Shown here in pieces: positions 38,508-47,879 of a DNA stretch of 50,532 nt. How positions within the stretch are numbered: position 1 is the first letter of the stretch; every line of letters begins with the position of its first letter. Where the stretch lies: assembly GCA_001802125.1 (NCBI GenBank), contig MGZK01000181.1, forward strand, positions 3,025 through 53,556. Reading direction: 5' to 3'. Source of the DNA: Geobacteraceae bacterium GWC2_55_20 (GTDB lineage Bacteria; Desulfobacterota; Desulfuromonadia; Geobacterales; Pseudopelobacteraceae). The notes below the pieces were generated by a model. That model was not told the origin of the DNA. It did not search any database and saw only the letters and a list, made by a program, of their open reading frames with translations. Position numbers and translations under genes: made by a program.

Positions 38508-39023
38508 ATGAAAAAATTGTTAGTGGCAGGTATTGCAGCACTTTGCATGGTATCAACGTCAGTTTTTGCCGCGGACGTGAAACTGGGCTACATCGACATG
38601 CAGCGGGCCCTGAACGGTTCCGAGGCCGGCAAGGAGGCCAAGGAGCAGTTGGCTGCAAGAGTCAAGAAGTACCAGGATGAGATCAACGTAAAACAGGATG
38701 ACCTCAAGAAGCTGAAAGATGAGCTGGAAAAACAGGGCATGCTCCTTTCGGAATCGGCCCGTGCATCCAAGGAAAAGGATTACCAGAACAAGCTCAAGGA
38801 TTTCCAGCGTTTCACCAAGGATGCCCAGGACGAACTACAGGGCAAGGACGAGGAGTTCACACGCAAGATCCTGGAAGGCATGGAGAAGGTGATCCAGGAG
38901 TACGGCCGCAAGAACGGCTTCACCTTCATCTTTGTCAAAAACGAAAGCATGCTGTTCGTTGACGACAAGTCCGACCTGACGGAAGAGGTGCTGAAACTGT
39001 TCAACGCGAACAGGAAGAAGTAG
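38508..39023 (+). CDS. skp: Periplasmic chaperone Skp (OmpH family)
   Basis: Skp holds unfolded outer membrane proteins on their way to BamA. The 171-residue precursor has a classical signal peptide with cleavage at VFAAD. The mature protein starts with the short strand VKLGYIDMQRALN, continues as a long charged coiled coil (about 45-115) that forms the tentacles, and ends with a second core part (FTFIFVKNESMLFVDD). AAAGGAGA precedes the ATG. The position after bamA and before lpxD is the standard arrangement. Confidence 0.94.
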   Translation: MKKLLVAGIAALCMVSTSVFAADVKLGYIDMQRALNGSEAGKEAKEQLAARVKKYQDEINVKQDDLKKLKDELEKQGMLLSESARASKEKDYQNKLKDFQRFTKDAQDELQGKDEEFTRKILEGMEKVIQEYGRKNGFTFIFVKNESMLFVDDKSDLTEEVLKLFNANRKK

Positions 39024-39026
39024 GCC

Positions 39027-40061
39027 ATGCTTCCCACCAGAACATTGAAAGAGCTGGCCGGGTATCTGGGCGGAAAGGTGCTGGGTGACGAGAACCTGGC
39101 GGTAAACGGCCTGGCCCCGCTGGAAAACGCCGGGCCGGACAAGATCACCTTCCTGGCCAATCCCAGGTATGCCTCCAAGGTTGCGGAAACCGGCGCCGGA
39201 GCGGTGTTGATGGCACCCGGCGGAGAACGCTACGGACGCAACGTGATCGAAGTGGCCAACCCCTACCTGGGCTTCGCCAAACTGCTGACGCTTTTTTACA
39301 CGCAACCGCACCCGCCCCTGGGTGTGCTTGCGGGAGCTGTCGTCGGAAGCGGAGTGAGTCTGGGTGAAGGCATTTCAGTCTATCCGGGCGCATGCATCGG
39401 CAACAACGTTACAATTGGCAACCGCACAGTGATCCATTCCGGGGCAGTTTTATACGAGGGAGCCGTTATCGGCGACGACTGTGTGATCCACGCCAACGCG
39501 GTGATCAGGGACAGATGCCGCATCGGCAATCGCTGCATCCTCCAGCCCGGTGCGGTAATCGGTTCGGATGGTTTCGGTTACGCACCCGATGGCCGTTCCT
39601 ACTACCGCATTCCACAGATCGGAATCGTCATGCTGGAAGATGACGTCGAGATCGGCGCCAATAGCTGCATCGACAGGGCCGCACTGGAGGTGACCCTGAT
39701 CAGGCGCGGCACCAAGCTGGACAACCTGGTGCAGATAGCCCACAACTGCCAGATCGGTGAAGACTGCATGATCGTGTCCCAGGTCGGCATATCGGGCAGC
39801 GCCAAGATCGGTAACCACGTCACGCTGGCTGGCCAGGTCGGGGTGGCCGGACATCTCTCCATCGGCGATAACGTCATGGTCGGCGCGCAATCAGGAGTTC
39901 CCAGCTCGCTTGAGGCCAATGCCGGATACAGCGGTTCACCGACCATGCCGCACAAGGAGTGGCTGCGGGCAATGGCCGTGGTTCCACGCCTTCCGGAACT
40001 GAAGAAGACCGTCAATGCCCTGGAAAAACGCATTGCCGAGCTTGAATCGAAATTGAAATAA
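39027..40061 (+). CDS. lpxD: UDP-3-O-acylglucosamine N-acyltransferase LpxD
   Basis: LpxD adds the second hydroxyacyl chain to the lipid A precursor from acyl-ACP. The 344-residue protein has the N-terminal uridine-binding domain ([14 protein letters not shown]), a left-handed beta-helix of hexapeptide repeats with the catalytic histidine in [12 protein letters not shown], and a C-terminal helix. If the upstream pathway supplies a 3-amino sugar (see the gnnA/gnnB entries) the substrate would be the diamide analogue. It begins 3 nt after skp. Confidence 0.96.
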   Translation: MLPTRTLKELAGYLGGKVLGDENLAVNGLAPLENAGPDKITFLANPRYASKVAETGAGAVLMAPGGERYGRNVIEVANPYLGFAKLLTLFYTQPHPPLGVLAGAVVGSGVSLGEGISVYPGACIGNNVTIGNRTVIHSGAVLYEGAVIGDDCVIHANAVIRDRCRIGNRCILQPGAVIGSDGFGYAPDGRSYYRIPQIGIVMLEDDVEIGANSCIDRAALEVTLIRRGTKLDNLVQIAHNCQIGEDCMIVSQVGISGSAKIGNHVTLAGQVGVAGHLSIGDNVMVGAQSGVPSSLEANAGYSGSPTMPHKEWLRAMAVVPRLPELKKTVNALEKRIAELESKLK

Positions 40062-40079
40062 CAGAGGGGGAATCCGCTT

Positions 40080-40523
40080 ATGCTTATGGATGTAAACGAT
40101 ATCATGAAAATTCTTCCGCACCGCTATCCGTTTCTGATGGTGGATCGGATTGTGGAGCTCGAGCATGGCAAAAGATGCGTGGGAATCAAGAATGTCACCA
40201 TCAACGAGCCCTTCTTCCAGGGGCATTTCCCAGGACACCCGGTCATGCCCGGTGTGCTGATCATCGAAGCGATGGCCCAGGTGGCCGGAATCATGGCCTA
40301 CCAGGCCTCGGACGACAAGACCAAGAAAAAGGTCAGCTACTTCATGTCGATCGACGGCGCCAAGTTCCGCAAGCCGGTTTTCCCCGGCGACCAGTTGCGG
40401 ATAGAGATCGAGACCACGCTCAATCGCCGCGGCATCTGGGGAGTCAACGGCAAGGCCTATGTGGGCGACACGCTGGTAACCGAAGCGGCCTTGAAGGCTA
40501 CTTTTGCCGATTCGGCCACCTGA
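40080..40523 (+). CDS. fabZ: 3-hydroxyacyl-ACP dehydratase FabZ
   Basis: FabZ removes water from 3-hydroxyacyl-ACP in fatty acid elongation and so competes with LpxA and LpxD for the same acyl-ACP pool. The 147-residue hot-dog protein has [14 protein letters not shown], the catalytic histidine in [13 protein letters not shown] and glutamate in IIEAMAQ. Two nearby ATGs exist (40080 and 40086); the first is used. Its place between lpxD and lpxA is conserved in many Gram-negatives. Confidence 0.96.
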   Translation: MLMDVNDIMKILPHRYPFLMVDRIVELEHGKRCVGIKNVTINEPFFQGHFPGHPVMPGVLIIEAMAQVAGIMAYQASDDKTKKKVSYFMSIDGAKFRKPVFPGDQLRIEIETTLNRRGIWGVNGKAYVGDTLVTEAALKATFADSAT

Positions 40524-40573
40524 TGAATGAGCAGTTGTACGAGAAATTGTAAATCAGTAATGGAGCGCATACC

Positions 40574-41356
40574 ATGAGCATACACCCAACCGCAATTATC
40601 GACGGAACTGCCTCTCTGGCAGGTGATGTGGAAGTCGGACCATACGCAATCATCGGCAAGCATGTCACCATCGGCAAGGGCACCTCGATCGGTTCTCACA
40701 CGGTCATCGGTGATTGGACCGAAATCGGTGAGAACAACCAGATCTCCCACCAGGCATCGGTCGGCGCCCCTCCCCAGGACCTGAAATATCGCGGTGAAGA
40801 GTGCTGGACCCGGATCGGCCATAACAACATGATCCGCGAATTCGCCACGATTCATCGCGGCACGGTAACCGGCCACGCTGAAACGGTCGTCGGCAACGGC
40901 AACCTGATGATGGCCTACTCCCACGTTGCGCACGACTGCCGTATCGGCAACGGCGTGGTGATGGCAAATGTCGCCACGCTGGCCGGGCATGTCACCGTTG
41001 AAGACAACGTCATACTGGGTGGCCTGGTGGCGGTACACCAGTTTTCAACGATCGGAGCCCACGCGATGATCGGCGGCGGCACGATGGTCGGCCTGGATAT
41101 CCTGCCCTATACGATCGCCACACCAGGCAAACGGGATGCCAAACTGCGCGGTCTGAACCTGATCGGACTGAAACGGCGCGGGTTCACCGAGGAGACCATC
41201 GGTCACCTGAAAAAAGCCTACAAGACCCTTTTCATGGCCGGCCTGAAACTGCCCGACGCAATGGGCCGCATCAAAAGTGAAATAACCGGTTGCCCGGAAA
41301 TCGACTACCTGCTGGCTTTCATCGAAAATTCCAAACGCGGAATCTGTCGCGGATGA
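40574..41356 (+). CDS. lpxA: Acyl-ACP--UDP-sugar O/N-acyltransferase LpxA
   Basis: LpxA puts the first hydroxyacyl chain on position 3 of the UDP-sugar, the first step of lipid A synthesis. The 260-residue left-handed beta-helix protein has catalytic His120 in YSHVAHDCRIG (His125 in Escherichia coli) and the GLKRRGF block. The chain-length ruler position (Gly173 in E. coli) is Gly168 in AMIGGGT, which suggests long, C14-like chains. The two next genes look like GnnA and GnnB, so the acceptor may be the 3-amino sugar and the link an amide. It overlaps the next gene by 4 bp. Confidence 0.96.
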   Translation: MSIHPTAIIDGTASLAGDVEVGPYAIIGKHVTIGKGTSIGSHTVIGDWTEIGENNQISHQASVGAPPQDLKYRGEECWTRIGHNNMIREFATIHRGTVTGHAETVVGNGNLMMAYSHVAHDCRIGNGVVMANVATLAGHVTVEDNVILGGLVAVHQFSTIGAHAMIGGGTMVGLDILPYTIATPGKRDAKLRGLNLIGLKRRGFTEETIGHLKKAYKTLFMAGLKLPDAMGRIKSEITGCPEIDYLLAFIENSKRGICRG

Positions 41357-42297
41357 ACGCGCTGCGGACAGCGGTGATAGGGGTCGGCTACCTGGGCAAC
41401 TTCCACGCCCAGAAGTATGCCGCAATAGAAGGCGTGGAGCTGGTGGGTGTGGTCGATAATGACCTGAAACGCGCCGAAGAGATTGCAACCAGGCTTGGTA
41501 CGCGTGCCTACGCTGACCACCGTGAGCTGATCGGCAAGGTTGACGCGGTCAGCGTGGTCGTTCCGACCCAGTACCATCACGCGGTGGCAAGGGATTTCCT
41601 GGCGGCCGGAGTGCATGTGCTGATCGAGAAGCCGATCACGGTTACGATCGAGGAAGCCGACGAACTGATCGCGCTGGCGGAAAAGAACCACGCCGTGTTC
41701 CAGGTCGGACATCTGGAGCGCTTCAACCCGGTTCTGGTGGCCCTGGAAGACATCCTGCACGAACCGCTCTTCATCGAATCGGTACGCATCGCCCCTTTCA
41801 AACCTCGCGGCACCGACGTCAACGTGGTGCTTGACCTGATGATCCACGACATCGAAATTATCCAGCACATCGTCAAGTCTCCGGTGGAGAGGGTCGATGC
41901 GATCGGCGCCCCGGTTTTCACCGGCGAGGAAGACATCGCCAATGCCAGGATCCTCTTCAAAAGCGGCTGCGTGGCCAACGTTACCGCCAGCCGCATCAGC
42001 CTCAAAAGCGAACGCAAGATGCGCATCTTTCAGCGCGACACTTATATCACCCTCGACTTCCAGAACCGCAAGGTGCTGACGGCCCGCAAGGGTAGCGGAG
42101 AGCTGTTCCCCGGAGTTCCCAACGTCAAGGTTGACGAGCGCGAGCTGGGCGAGGCCGATGCGCTACGGAGCGAGATCGAATCATTCATCTCCGCGATCCG
42201 TGAGGGCAAACCGCCCCAGGTGAGCGGCAGCGACGGCAGAATGGCGCTGGAAACCGCGCTCAAGATAAATACCAGCCTGGACAGGAGACCGTCATGA
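41353..42297 (+). CDS. gnnA: Gfo/Idh/MocA oxidoreductase, probable UDP-GlcNAc 3-dehydrogenase (GnnA-like)
   Basis: The 314-residue protein has an N-terminal Rossmann fold (AVIGVGYLGNFHA), the Gfo/Idh lysine Lys93 in LIEKPIT and a C-terminal alpha/beta domain (VLDLMIHDIEIIQHIV). In Acidithiobacillus and Leptospira, GnnA oxidises the 3-position of UDP-GlcNAc so that GnnB can aminate it. Here the gene lies between lpxA and lpxB, directly before an aminotransferase gene, with 4-bp overlaps on both sides. That arrangement is the main reason for the call; by sequence alone it is only a Gfo/Idh enzyme. Confidence 0.75.
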   Translation: MNALRTAVIGVGYLGNFHAQKYAAIEGVELVGVVDNDLKRAEEIATRLGTRAYADHRELIGKVDAVSVVVPTQYHHAVARDFLAAGVHVLIEKPITVTIEEADELIALAEKNHAVFQVGHLERFNPVLVALEDILHEPLFIESVRIAPFKPRGTDVNVVLDLMIHDIEIIQHIVKSPVERVDAIGAPVFTGEEDIANARILFKSGCVANVTASRISLKSERKMRIFQRDTYITLDFQNRKVLTARKGSGELFPGVPNVKVDERELGEADALRSEIESFISAIREGKPPQVSGSDGRMALETALKINTSLDRRPS

Positions 42298-43388
42298 TAC
42301 CGATGGTGGATTTGAAGACCCAATACCACAACCTGAAGACCGAAATCGACAAGGCGGTCCTCGACGCGATCGAAAGCACCCAGTTCATCCTGGGGCCGAA
42401 CGTCACCGCTTTTGAACAGGAGGCCGCCGCTTACCTGGGCGCCAACGTCTGCGTGTCCTGCGCCTCCGGCACCGACGCGCTGCACCTGGCCATCCTGGCC
42501 GCCGGGATCGGACCCGGCGACGAGGTGATCACATCACCCTTCACGTTCATCGCCACCGCCGAAGCGATCTGCTACACCGGCGCAACGCCGGTATTCGTGG
42601 ACATAGACCCGCGTACTTTCAACATTGACCCGGCCAGGATCGAAGCGGCCATTACCCCGCGTACCAAAGCGGTCATTCCGGTGCATATCTTTGGCCAGCC
42701 GGCCGATATGACCCCGATCACCTCGATCTGCGAAAAACACAAACTGCTGTTGATCGAGGACTGCGCCCAATCCTTCGGTGCAGCGATCAACGGCAGGATG
42801 ACCGGCACACTGGGTTCTCTGGGCTGTTTCAGCTTCTTCCCCAGCAAGAACCTGGGTTGCTACGGCGACGGCGGTCTTATTACCTGCGCCACGGCCGAAT
42901 TGGCCGAACAGGTTAAAATGTTGCGCAACCACGGCAGCCGCGTTCGCTACCACCACGGCGTGATCGGTTACAACAGCCGCCTGGACGATATCCAGGCCGC
43001 CATCCTGCGCGTCAAGCTGAAGCGGATTGACGAGTTCAACAGCGGCCGCCGGAGAGTGGCCCACCTGTATTCGGAACTGCTCAAGGATGTGGCCGAGGTG
43101 CCGTTCGAGGACGGCAGCGGCGTACACGTCTACCACCAGTACACGCTGCTCACCGACAGGCGCGACACGGTCATGGCCGGTTTGTCCGAGAAGCAGATAT
43201 CCTCGGCGGTCTACTACCCGATCCCGCTCCACAGGCAGGATGTCTTTGCCGATAAGTTTGCCGGAGTCAGCCTGCCGGTGGCGGAAGATGTTTCCCTGCG
43301 CTGCATGTCGCTGCCGGTATACCCGGAAATGCCGGAGGAATCGGTACGCCTGGTGGCCAGGACCGTCAAAGAGGCCCTGGTTGGCTAA
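42294..43388 (+). CDS. gnnB: DegT/DnrJ/EryC1 aminotransferase, probable GnnB-like
   Basis: A 364-residue PLP-dependent sugar aminotransferase. Visible features are SCASGTDALHLA (phosphate binding), Asp156 in LIEDCAQSFGA and the PLP lysine Lys185 in FFPSKNLGCYGDGG. GnnB makes UDP-GlcNAc3N, whose 3-amino group LpxA then acylates, giving lipid A with amide-linked chains that resist base. Its closest general relatives include WbpE-type O-antigen enzymes, so another UDP-sugar could be the substrate, but the setting among lpx genes favours lipid A. ATGA overlap with the dehydrogenase gene. Confidence 0.78.
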   Translation: MIPMVDLKTQYHNLKTEIDKAVLDAIESTQFILGPNVTAFEQEAAAYLGANVCVSCASGTDALHLAILAAGIGPGDEVITSPFTFIATAEAICYTGATPVFVDIDPRTFNIDPARIEAAITPRTKAVIPVHIFGQPADMTPITSICEKHKLLLIEDCAQSFGAAINGRMTGTLGSLGCFSFFPSKNLGCYGDGGLITCATAELAEQVKMLRNHGSRVRYHHGVIGYNSRLDDIQAAILRVKLKRIDEFNSGRRRVAHLYSELLKDVAEVPFEDGSGVHVYHQYTLLTDRRDTVMAGLSEKQISSAVYYPIPLHRQDVFADKFAGVSLPVAEDVSLRCMSLPVYPEMPEESVRLVARTVKEALVG

Positions 43389-44529
43389 TAATACCCGGCG
43401 CATCATGATCGTCGCCGGAGAGGCCTCCGGCGACATCTACGGCGCCGATCTCGCCCGCGAAGCGTTCAAAATTGACCCGGACATACATTTTTTCGGCATC
43501 GGCGGCGCGCGTATGCGCGAAGCCGGGGTTGAAACATTGGTCGACTCCGCCGACATGGCCGTGGTCGGTCTGGTGGAAGTGCTGAAACATTTTAACGTCA
43601 TCTCGGACGCTTTCCTGAAACTCAAACAGATCCTGCTCAATAACCGCCCCGACCTGCTGATCCTGATCGACTATCCCGGTTTCAACCTGCGGCTGGCCAA
43701 AATTGCCAGAAAAGCCGGCGTCAGGGTGCTGTATTACATCAGCCCGCAGATCTGGGCCTGGCGCCAGGGTCGTGTCAAGAAGATCGCCCGGCTGGTGGAT
43801 CATATGGCTGTGATCCTGCCGTTCGAGGCCCCCTTCTACGAACGGGCCGGAGTGCCGGTCTCCTTTGTGGGCCACCCGATGCTGGACATGGTCAGCGTCA
43901 ACATGGACCGCTCCCAGGCGGCTGCCAGCTTCGGGCTCGATCCGGCCCGCAAGATAGTTGGTCTCTTCCCCGGCAGCCGTAAAAACGAGCTTGACCGGCT
44001 GCTGCCGGTGATAATCGGCGCGGCCGTCCAGCTGAAATCGCGTTTTCCCGATATCCGGTTCGTGCTGCCGCTGGCCTCCACCCTGAACGCCGATTCTATC
44101 ACGCCGCAGCTGGCTGAAGCCGGCCTCGATGTCACCATTACCCGTGACCGTATCCATGAGCTGATCCGCGCCTGCGACGCGGTGATCTCGGTATCCGGCA
44201 CCGTGACACTCGAAATCGCGCTGGTCGGCACCCCGATGGTGATCATCTACAAGCTCTCGCCGCTGACCTATCAACTGGCCAAGCGGCTCGTAAAAGTCCC
44301 CAACATCGGTCTCTGCAACATAGTGGCCGGTGAAACGGTAGTCAGGGAGCTGATCCAGGACGAAGCCAACGCCGTAAATATCTCTGCGGAGATCGGAACA
44401 ATCCTGAGCGATGACGGGTACGACGGCACGATCAGGCACAAGCTGGCCCAGGTCCGCTCCAGGCTCGGTTGCGGCGGCGCATCGCAAAACGTGGCCCGGC
44501 TGATATTCACACTGATGAGAAACCAATGA
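43381..44529 (+). CDS. lpxB: Lipid-A-disaccharide synthase LpxB
   Basis: LpxB joins UDP-diacyl sugar and lipid X to form the lipid A disaccharide at the inner face of the membrane. The 382-residue protein has MIVAGEASGDIYGADLA at the start, YYISPQIWAWRQGR and the conserved FVGHPMLD and GLFPGSRKNEL blocks. The start is taken as TTG at 43381, which has AGAGG 6 nt upstream and overlaps the aminotransferase stop by 8 bp. An ATG at 43405 is possible but has no ribosome site and would trim eight residues. Confidence 0.95.
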   Translation: MANNTRRIMIVAGEASGDIYGADLAREAFKIDPDIHFFGIGGARMREAGVETLVDSADMAVVGLVEVLKHFNVISDAFLKLKQILLNNRPDLLILIDYPGFNLRLAKIARKAGVRVLYYISPQIWAWRQGRVKKIARLVDHMAVILPFEAPFYERAGVPVSFVGHPMLDMVSVNMDRSQAAASFGLDPARKIVGLFPGSRKNELDRLLPVIIGAAVQLKSRFPDIRFVLPLASTLNADSITPQLAEAGLDVTITRDRIHELIRACDAVISVSGTVTLEIALVGTPMVIIYKLSPLTYQLAKRLVKVPNIGLCNIVAGETVVRELIQDEANAVNISAEIGTILSDDGYDGTIRHKLAQVRSRLGCGGASQNVARLIFTLMRNQ

Positions 44530-46277
44530 ACCCTGTACTAAAACGAACTCTCGCATACTTTGTACCCTACTGGAAACTGATCGTGGTTTCGGCGGTCTGT
44601 TCGGCAATCGTCGGAGGAATGGACGGAGCCTTTGCCTGGCTGATCGAACCGGTGCTGAAGAAGATCTTCAGCGGCAAGGACACCGAAATCTTCATGCTGG
44701 TGCCGCTGGGGGTGGTCGTGCTGTTCGCGGTCAGGGGCGTTGCCCGCTTCACCTACGATGTCACGATCAAGCTGGCCGGACAGAAAGCGGTCCAGGACCT
44801 GAGCAACGAAATCTATGCCAGCACGGTCAGACAGGACATGGCTTTCTTCAACCGGCGTTCGACCGGGGAACTGATGTCCCACGCCACCAACGACATCAGC
44901 GCGATGCAGCAGGGGATTGCCAACGTCATGGTGGGCCTGTTCCGCGACATCCTGTCGGCATGCTCGCTTCTGGGAGTCATCTTCTATCGAAACTGGCAGC
45001 TGGCGATTTTCACATTCGTGGTCATTCCGCTGACCGCCTACCCGGCCCAGCTGATCGGCAAAAAGATCAAGAACTCGTCCGGCAGGAGCCTCAACATCAT
45101 GGGTGGCATCACCGCCATCCTCCAGGAGACTTTCTCGGGCATCAAGGTGATCAAGGCCTTCGGCCTGGAAAAACCGGCCACCGAGCGTTTTCGCGCCGCC
45201 AACCTGGATTTTTTCCGGCAGTACCGCAAGTTCATCAAATATGAATCACTGGCGATGCCGGTATCCGAAACCATCATCTCCTTCGGCATTGCCGGGGTGG
45301 TCTACTTCGGCGGCAGCCAGGTCATGTCCGGCCGCATGACCGCTTCCGAGTTCTTTTCGTTCATTGCAGCGATGGTGATGGTCTTCACACCGATCAAGAA
45401 ACTGCAGAGTTCCTACAACTCGCTGCAACGCTCAGCAGGCGCGGCGGAAAGGGTTTTCAAACTGCTGGATGAAAAGAAGAACATCGCCGACCGTCCCGGC
45501 GCCGTCACCATCGAGCGCTCATCCGGCAATGTTGAATTACGCAACGTATCCTTCAGCTACGGCAGCGAAGCGATCCTCCAGGACATCTCGCTCAAGGCGG
45601 AAACCAACAAGATGATAGCGCTGGTCGGCCCGTCCGGCGGCGGCAAGTCCACGCTGGTATCGCTTCTGCCCCGTTTTTACGATGTGACCGAAGGCGCGAT
45701 CCTGATCGATGGCCACGATGTCAGGGATATCACCATCGAATCGCTGGTCTCACAGATAGCGCTGGTCGATCAGGAAACCACCCTGTTCCATGAGACCATC
45801 GCCAACAATATCCGCTACGGCAAGCCGGACGCCACAATGGACGAGATCATCAGCGCCGCCACCGCGGCCTTCGCACACGACTTCATCATGCAGCTCCCCA
45901 ACGGTTACGACACCAGCATCGGCGACCGGGGCATACGCCTGTCAGGCGGTCAGCGCCAGCGCATCTGCATCGCCAGGGCGCTGCTGAAGAATGCCCCGAT
46001 CCTGATCCTGGATGAAGCCACCAGCGCCCTGGACACCGAGAGCGAGCAGATGGTGCAGAAGGCGCTGGATAACCTGATGGCCAACCGCACCACATTCGTT
46101 ATTGCCCACCGGCTCTCCACTGTCCTGCACGCCGACCAGATCATCGTGCTGGAGGATGGACGGATCGTCGAACGGGGTTCCCATGACGACCTCTTAAGTA
46201 ACGGCGGACTTTACAGCCGCCTGCATGCGCTGCAGTTCATTGACCGGGATCCCGCCGGATCAAGCAGCACACCATGA
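44526..46277 (+). CDS. msbA: Lipid A export ABC transporter MsbA
   Basis: MsbA flips core-lipid A to the outer face of the inner membrane. The 583-residue half-transporter has six membrane helices (about 15-310) followed by an ATPase domain with Walker A GPSGGGKST, signature LSGGQRQRICIARAL, Walker B ILILDEATSALD and H-loop AHRLSTV. Its place after lpxB and before the acyltransferase gene, with ATGA overlaps on both sides, supports lipid A over other substrates. Confidence 0.93.
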   Translation: MNPVLKRTLAYFVPYWKLIVVSAVCSAIVGGMDGAFAWLIEPVLKKIFSGKDTEIFMLVPLGVVVLFAVRGVARFTYDVTIKLAGQKAVQDLSNEIYASTVRQDMAFFNRRSTGELMSHATNDISAMQQGIANVMVGLFRDILSACSLLGVIFYRNWQLAIFTFVVIPLTAYPAQLIGKKIKNSSGRSLNIMGGITAILQETFSGIKVIKAFGLEKPATERFRAANLDFFRQYRKFIKYESLAMPVSETIISFGIAGVVYFGGSQVMSGRMTASEFFSFIAAMVMVFTPIKKLQSSYNSLQRSAGAAERVFKLLDEKKNIADRPGAVTIERSSGNVELRNVSFSYGSEAILQDISLKAETNKMIALVGPSGGGKSTLVSLLPRFYDVTEGAILIDGHDVRDITIESLVSQIALVDQETTLFHETIANNIRYGKPDATMDEIISAATAAFAHDFIMQLPNGYDTSIGDRGIRLSGGQRQRICIARALLKNAPILILDEATSALDTESEQMVQKALDNLMANRTTFVIAHRLSTVLHADQIIVLEDGRIVERGSHDDLLSNGGLYSRLHALQFIDRDPAGSSSTP

Positions 46278-47188
46278 AACGCATCAACTGGGCCTTCCAG
46301 GCGGCTGTCTTCTACCTGTTCACCTGGGCAATGACCGCCATCCCGCAGCGGTGCACCCATGCCGCTGGGCACAGGATCGGGCGCCTGCTGTTCCGTCTGC
46401 TGGCCAAGCGACGCGGGATCGCCACCGACAACATCAGCCAGGCGCTGCCGTTCATGAAACTCCACCCCTCCTGGACCGGCAAGTTTGAAACCGCGGACCA
46501 GATCGCCCTGGAGACGTTCATGAACCTGGGAATCTCGATCGTCGAGGTTTGCCGGCTCTACCACGGCAAGGGTGACATCCTGATCGATTCGATCGACGTC
46601 GAAGGGCGGGAGAACCTGGCCGCAGCCAGCGAAAAGCATAAGGGACTCATATTCGTGGGGGGGCATTGCGGCAACTGGGAACTGATGTCACTCTCCTTCA
46701 AGAAGCTTTTCAATGAAAATGTCTCGGCCATCGTCCGTCACCAGAACAATCCCTATCTGAACGCGGTAGTCGAGAAAATGCGCATGAGCTACGGCAACAG
46801 TGTGATTTACAATAAAGCCGCCCTGAGACCGATCCTGGGCGTCATAAAAAAAGATGGCGCCATCGGCATGCTGTCGGATCAGGCGGTCTTTCCGGAAAAC
46901 GGCGCCAGCATCAACTTCCTTGGCAGAAAAGCCTGGGCCAACAAGGCTCCCGCCATCCTGGCCCACAAAACGGCGGTATCGCTGATCCCGGTGTTCATCC
47001 ACCGCACCGGAATCCGGCACGTGCTTACCATACATCCGGAGTACGTGCTGTGCGGCGACCGCAGCGAAGCCGGCATCCAGCGGGATATCCAGGCGCTTTC
47101 CGGCTATCTGGAAGACTTCGTCTGCGCCCATCCGGCGGACTGGTACTGGGTTCACCGCCGCTGGAAACGGGCCGGGGAACCGGCCTGA
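46274..47188 (+). CDS. lpxL: Lipid A late acyltransferase (LpxL/HtrB family)
   Basis: Late acyltransferases add secondary chains to Kdo-lipid A. The 304-residue protein has one N-terminal membrane helix, the HX4E catalytic pair His131/Glu136 in GGHCGNWELM, LSDQAVFPENGA and the C-terminal WYWVHRRWK typical of the family. Only one such gene is in the window, so it is unclear whether it does the LpxL or LpxM step. It overlaps msbA by 4 bp and shares one base with the next gene. Confidence 0.92.
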   Translation: MKRINWAFQAAVFYLFTWAMTAIPQRCTHAAGHRIGRLLFRLLAKRRGIATDNISQALPFMKLHPSWTGKFETADQIALETFMNLGISIVEVCRLYHGKGDILIDSIDVEGRENLAAASEKHKGLIFVGGHCGNWELMSLSFKKLFNENVSAIVRHQNNPYLNAVVEKMRMSYGNSVIYNKAALRPILGVIKKDGAIGMLSDQAVFPENGASINFLGRKAWANKAPAILAHKTAVSLIPVFIHRTGIRHVLTIHPEYVLCGDRSEAGIQRDIQALSGYLEDFVCAHPADWYWVHRRWKRAGEPA

Positions 47189-47877
47189 TGAAACGTACGG
47201 CGTGGAAAGAGGCTGCACTGGTTGTGGCTTTTCTGGTGATGGCGACCTGGGTCATCGCCTATAGCGGCGCCGACCTTGAGGTTTCTTCCCGTTTCTACAT
47301 CGGCGGCGCCTGGCCGGTGGGGGAACTGTTCCCCTGGAAGACTCTGTATCGATTGGACAGGCTACCGGCGGTACTGCTTGCCGTTTGCGGACTGAGTGCC
47401 GCTGCGTTCTCCTATAAGTTTCCAGCGCTGAAAAACTGGAGAAAAGCCGGGGTGTTCCTGACCCTGTTCCTGGTCCTGGGGCCCGGACTGTTGGTCAACA
47501 GCGTCTTCAAGAGCGGCTGGGGCCGACCCCGCCCGCGTGAAATTGTCCAGTTTGACGGTAAGAAACAGTTCCTGCAGCCATGGCAGAAGGGGATCACCGG
47601 CCAGGGTCGCTCATTCCCCTCCGGTCACGCTTCGGCTGCCTTTTATCTGATCGCCCCCTTTTTCATCTACCGGCGGCGCCGGCCACGGTTGGCAAGGGGC
47701 TGGCTGGTGGGCGGCATCGTTTTCGGCATCCTGATGAGTATCGCCCGCATCGCCCAGGGGGGGCACTTTCTGAGCGACAATCTCTGGGCCTTCGGCATGG
47801 TCTACCTGACCGGACTGCTGCTTGCCACCGTCATGCGGCTTGACCAGGGAGACGACCGGCCCGCGAACAAAGAGTGA
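47188..47877 (+). CDS. PAP2-family membrane phosphatase, possible lipid A phosphatase
   Basis: A 229-residue membrane protein with about six helices and the complete PAP2 motif set: K108 to R115-P116 in KSGWGRPRP, PSGH (144-147) with the catalytic histidine, and R187, His193, Asp197 in RIAQGGHFLSD. Related enzymes include LpxE and LpxF, which remove the 1- or 4'-phosphate from lipid A, as well as undecaprenyl-diphosphate and phosphatidylglycerophosphate phosphatases. The tight placement between lpxL and waaA favours a lipid A substrate. Which phosphate it would remove cannot be read. Confidence 0.85.
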   Translation: MKRTAWKEAALVVAFLVMATWVIAYSGADLEVSSRFYIGGAWPVGELFPWKTLYRLDRLPAVLLAVCGLSAAAFSYKFPALKNWRKAGVFLTLFLVLGPGLLVNSVFKSGWGRPRPREIVQFDGKKQFLQPWQKGITGQGRSFPSGHASAAFYLIAPFFIYRRRRPRLARGWLVGGIVFGILMSIARIAQGGHFLSDNLWAFGMVYLTGLLLATVMRLDQGDDRPANKE

Positions 47878-47879
47878 CC

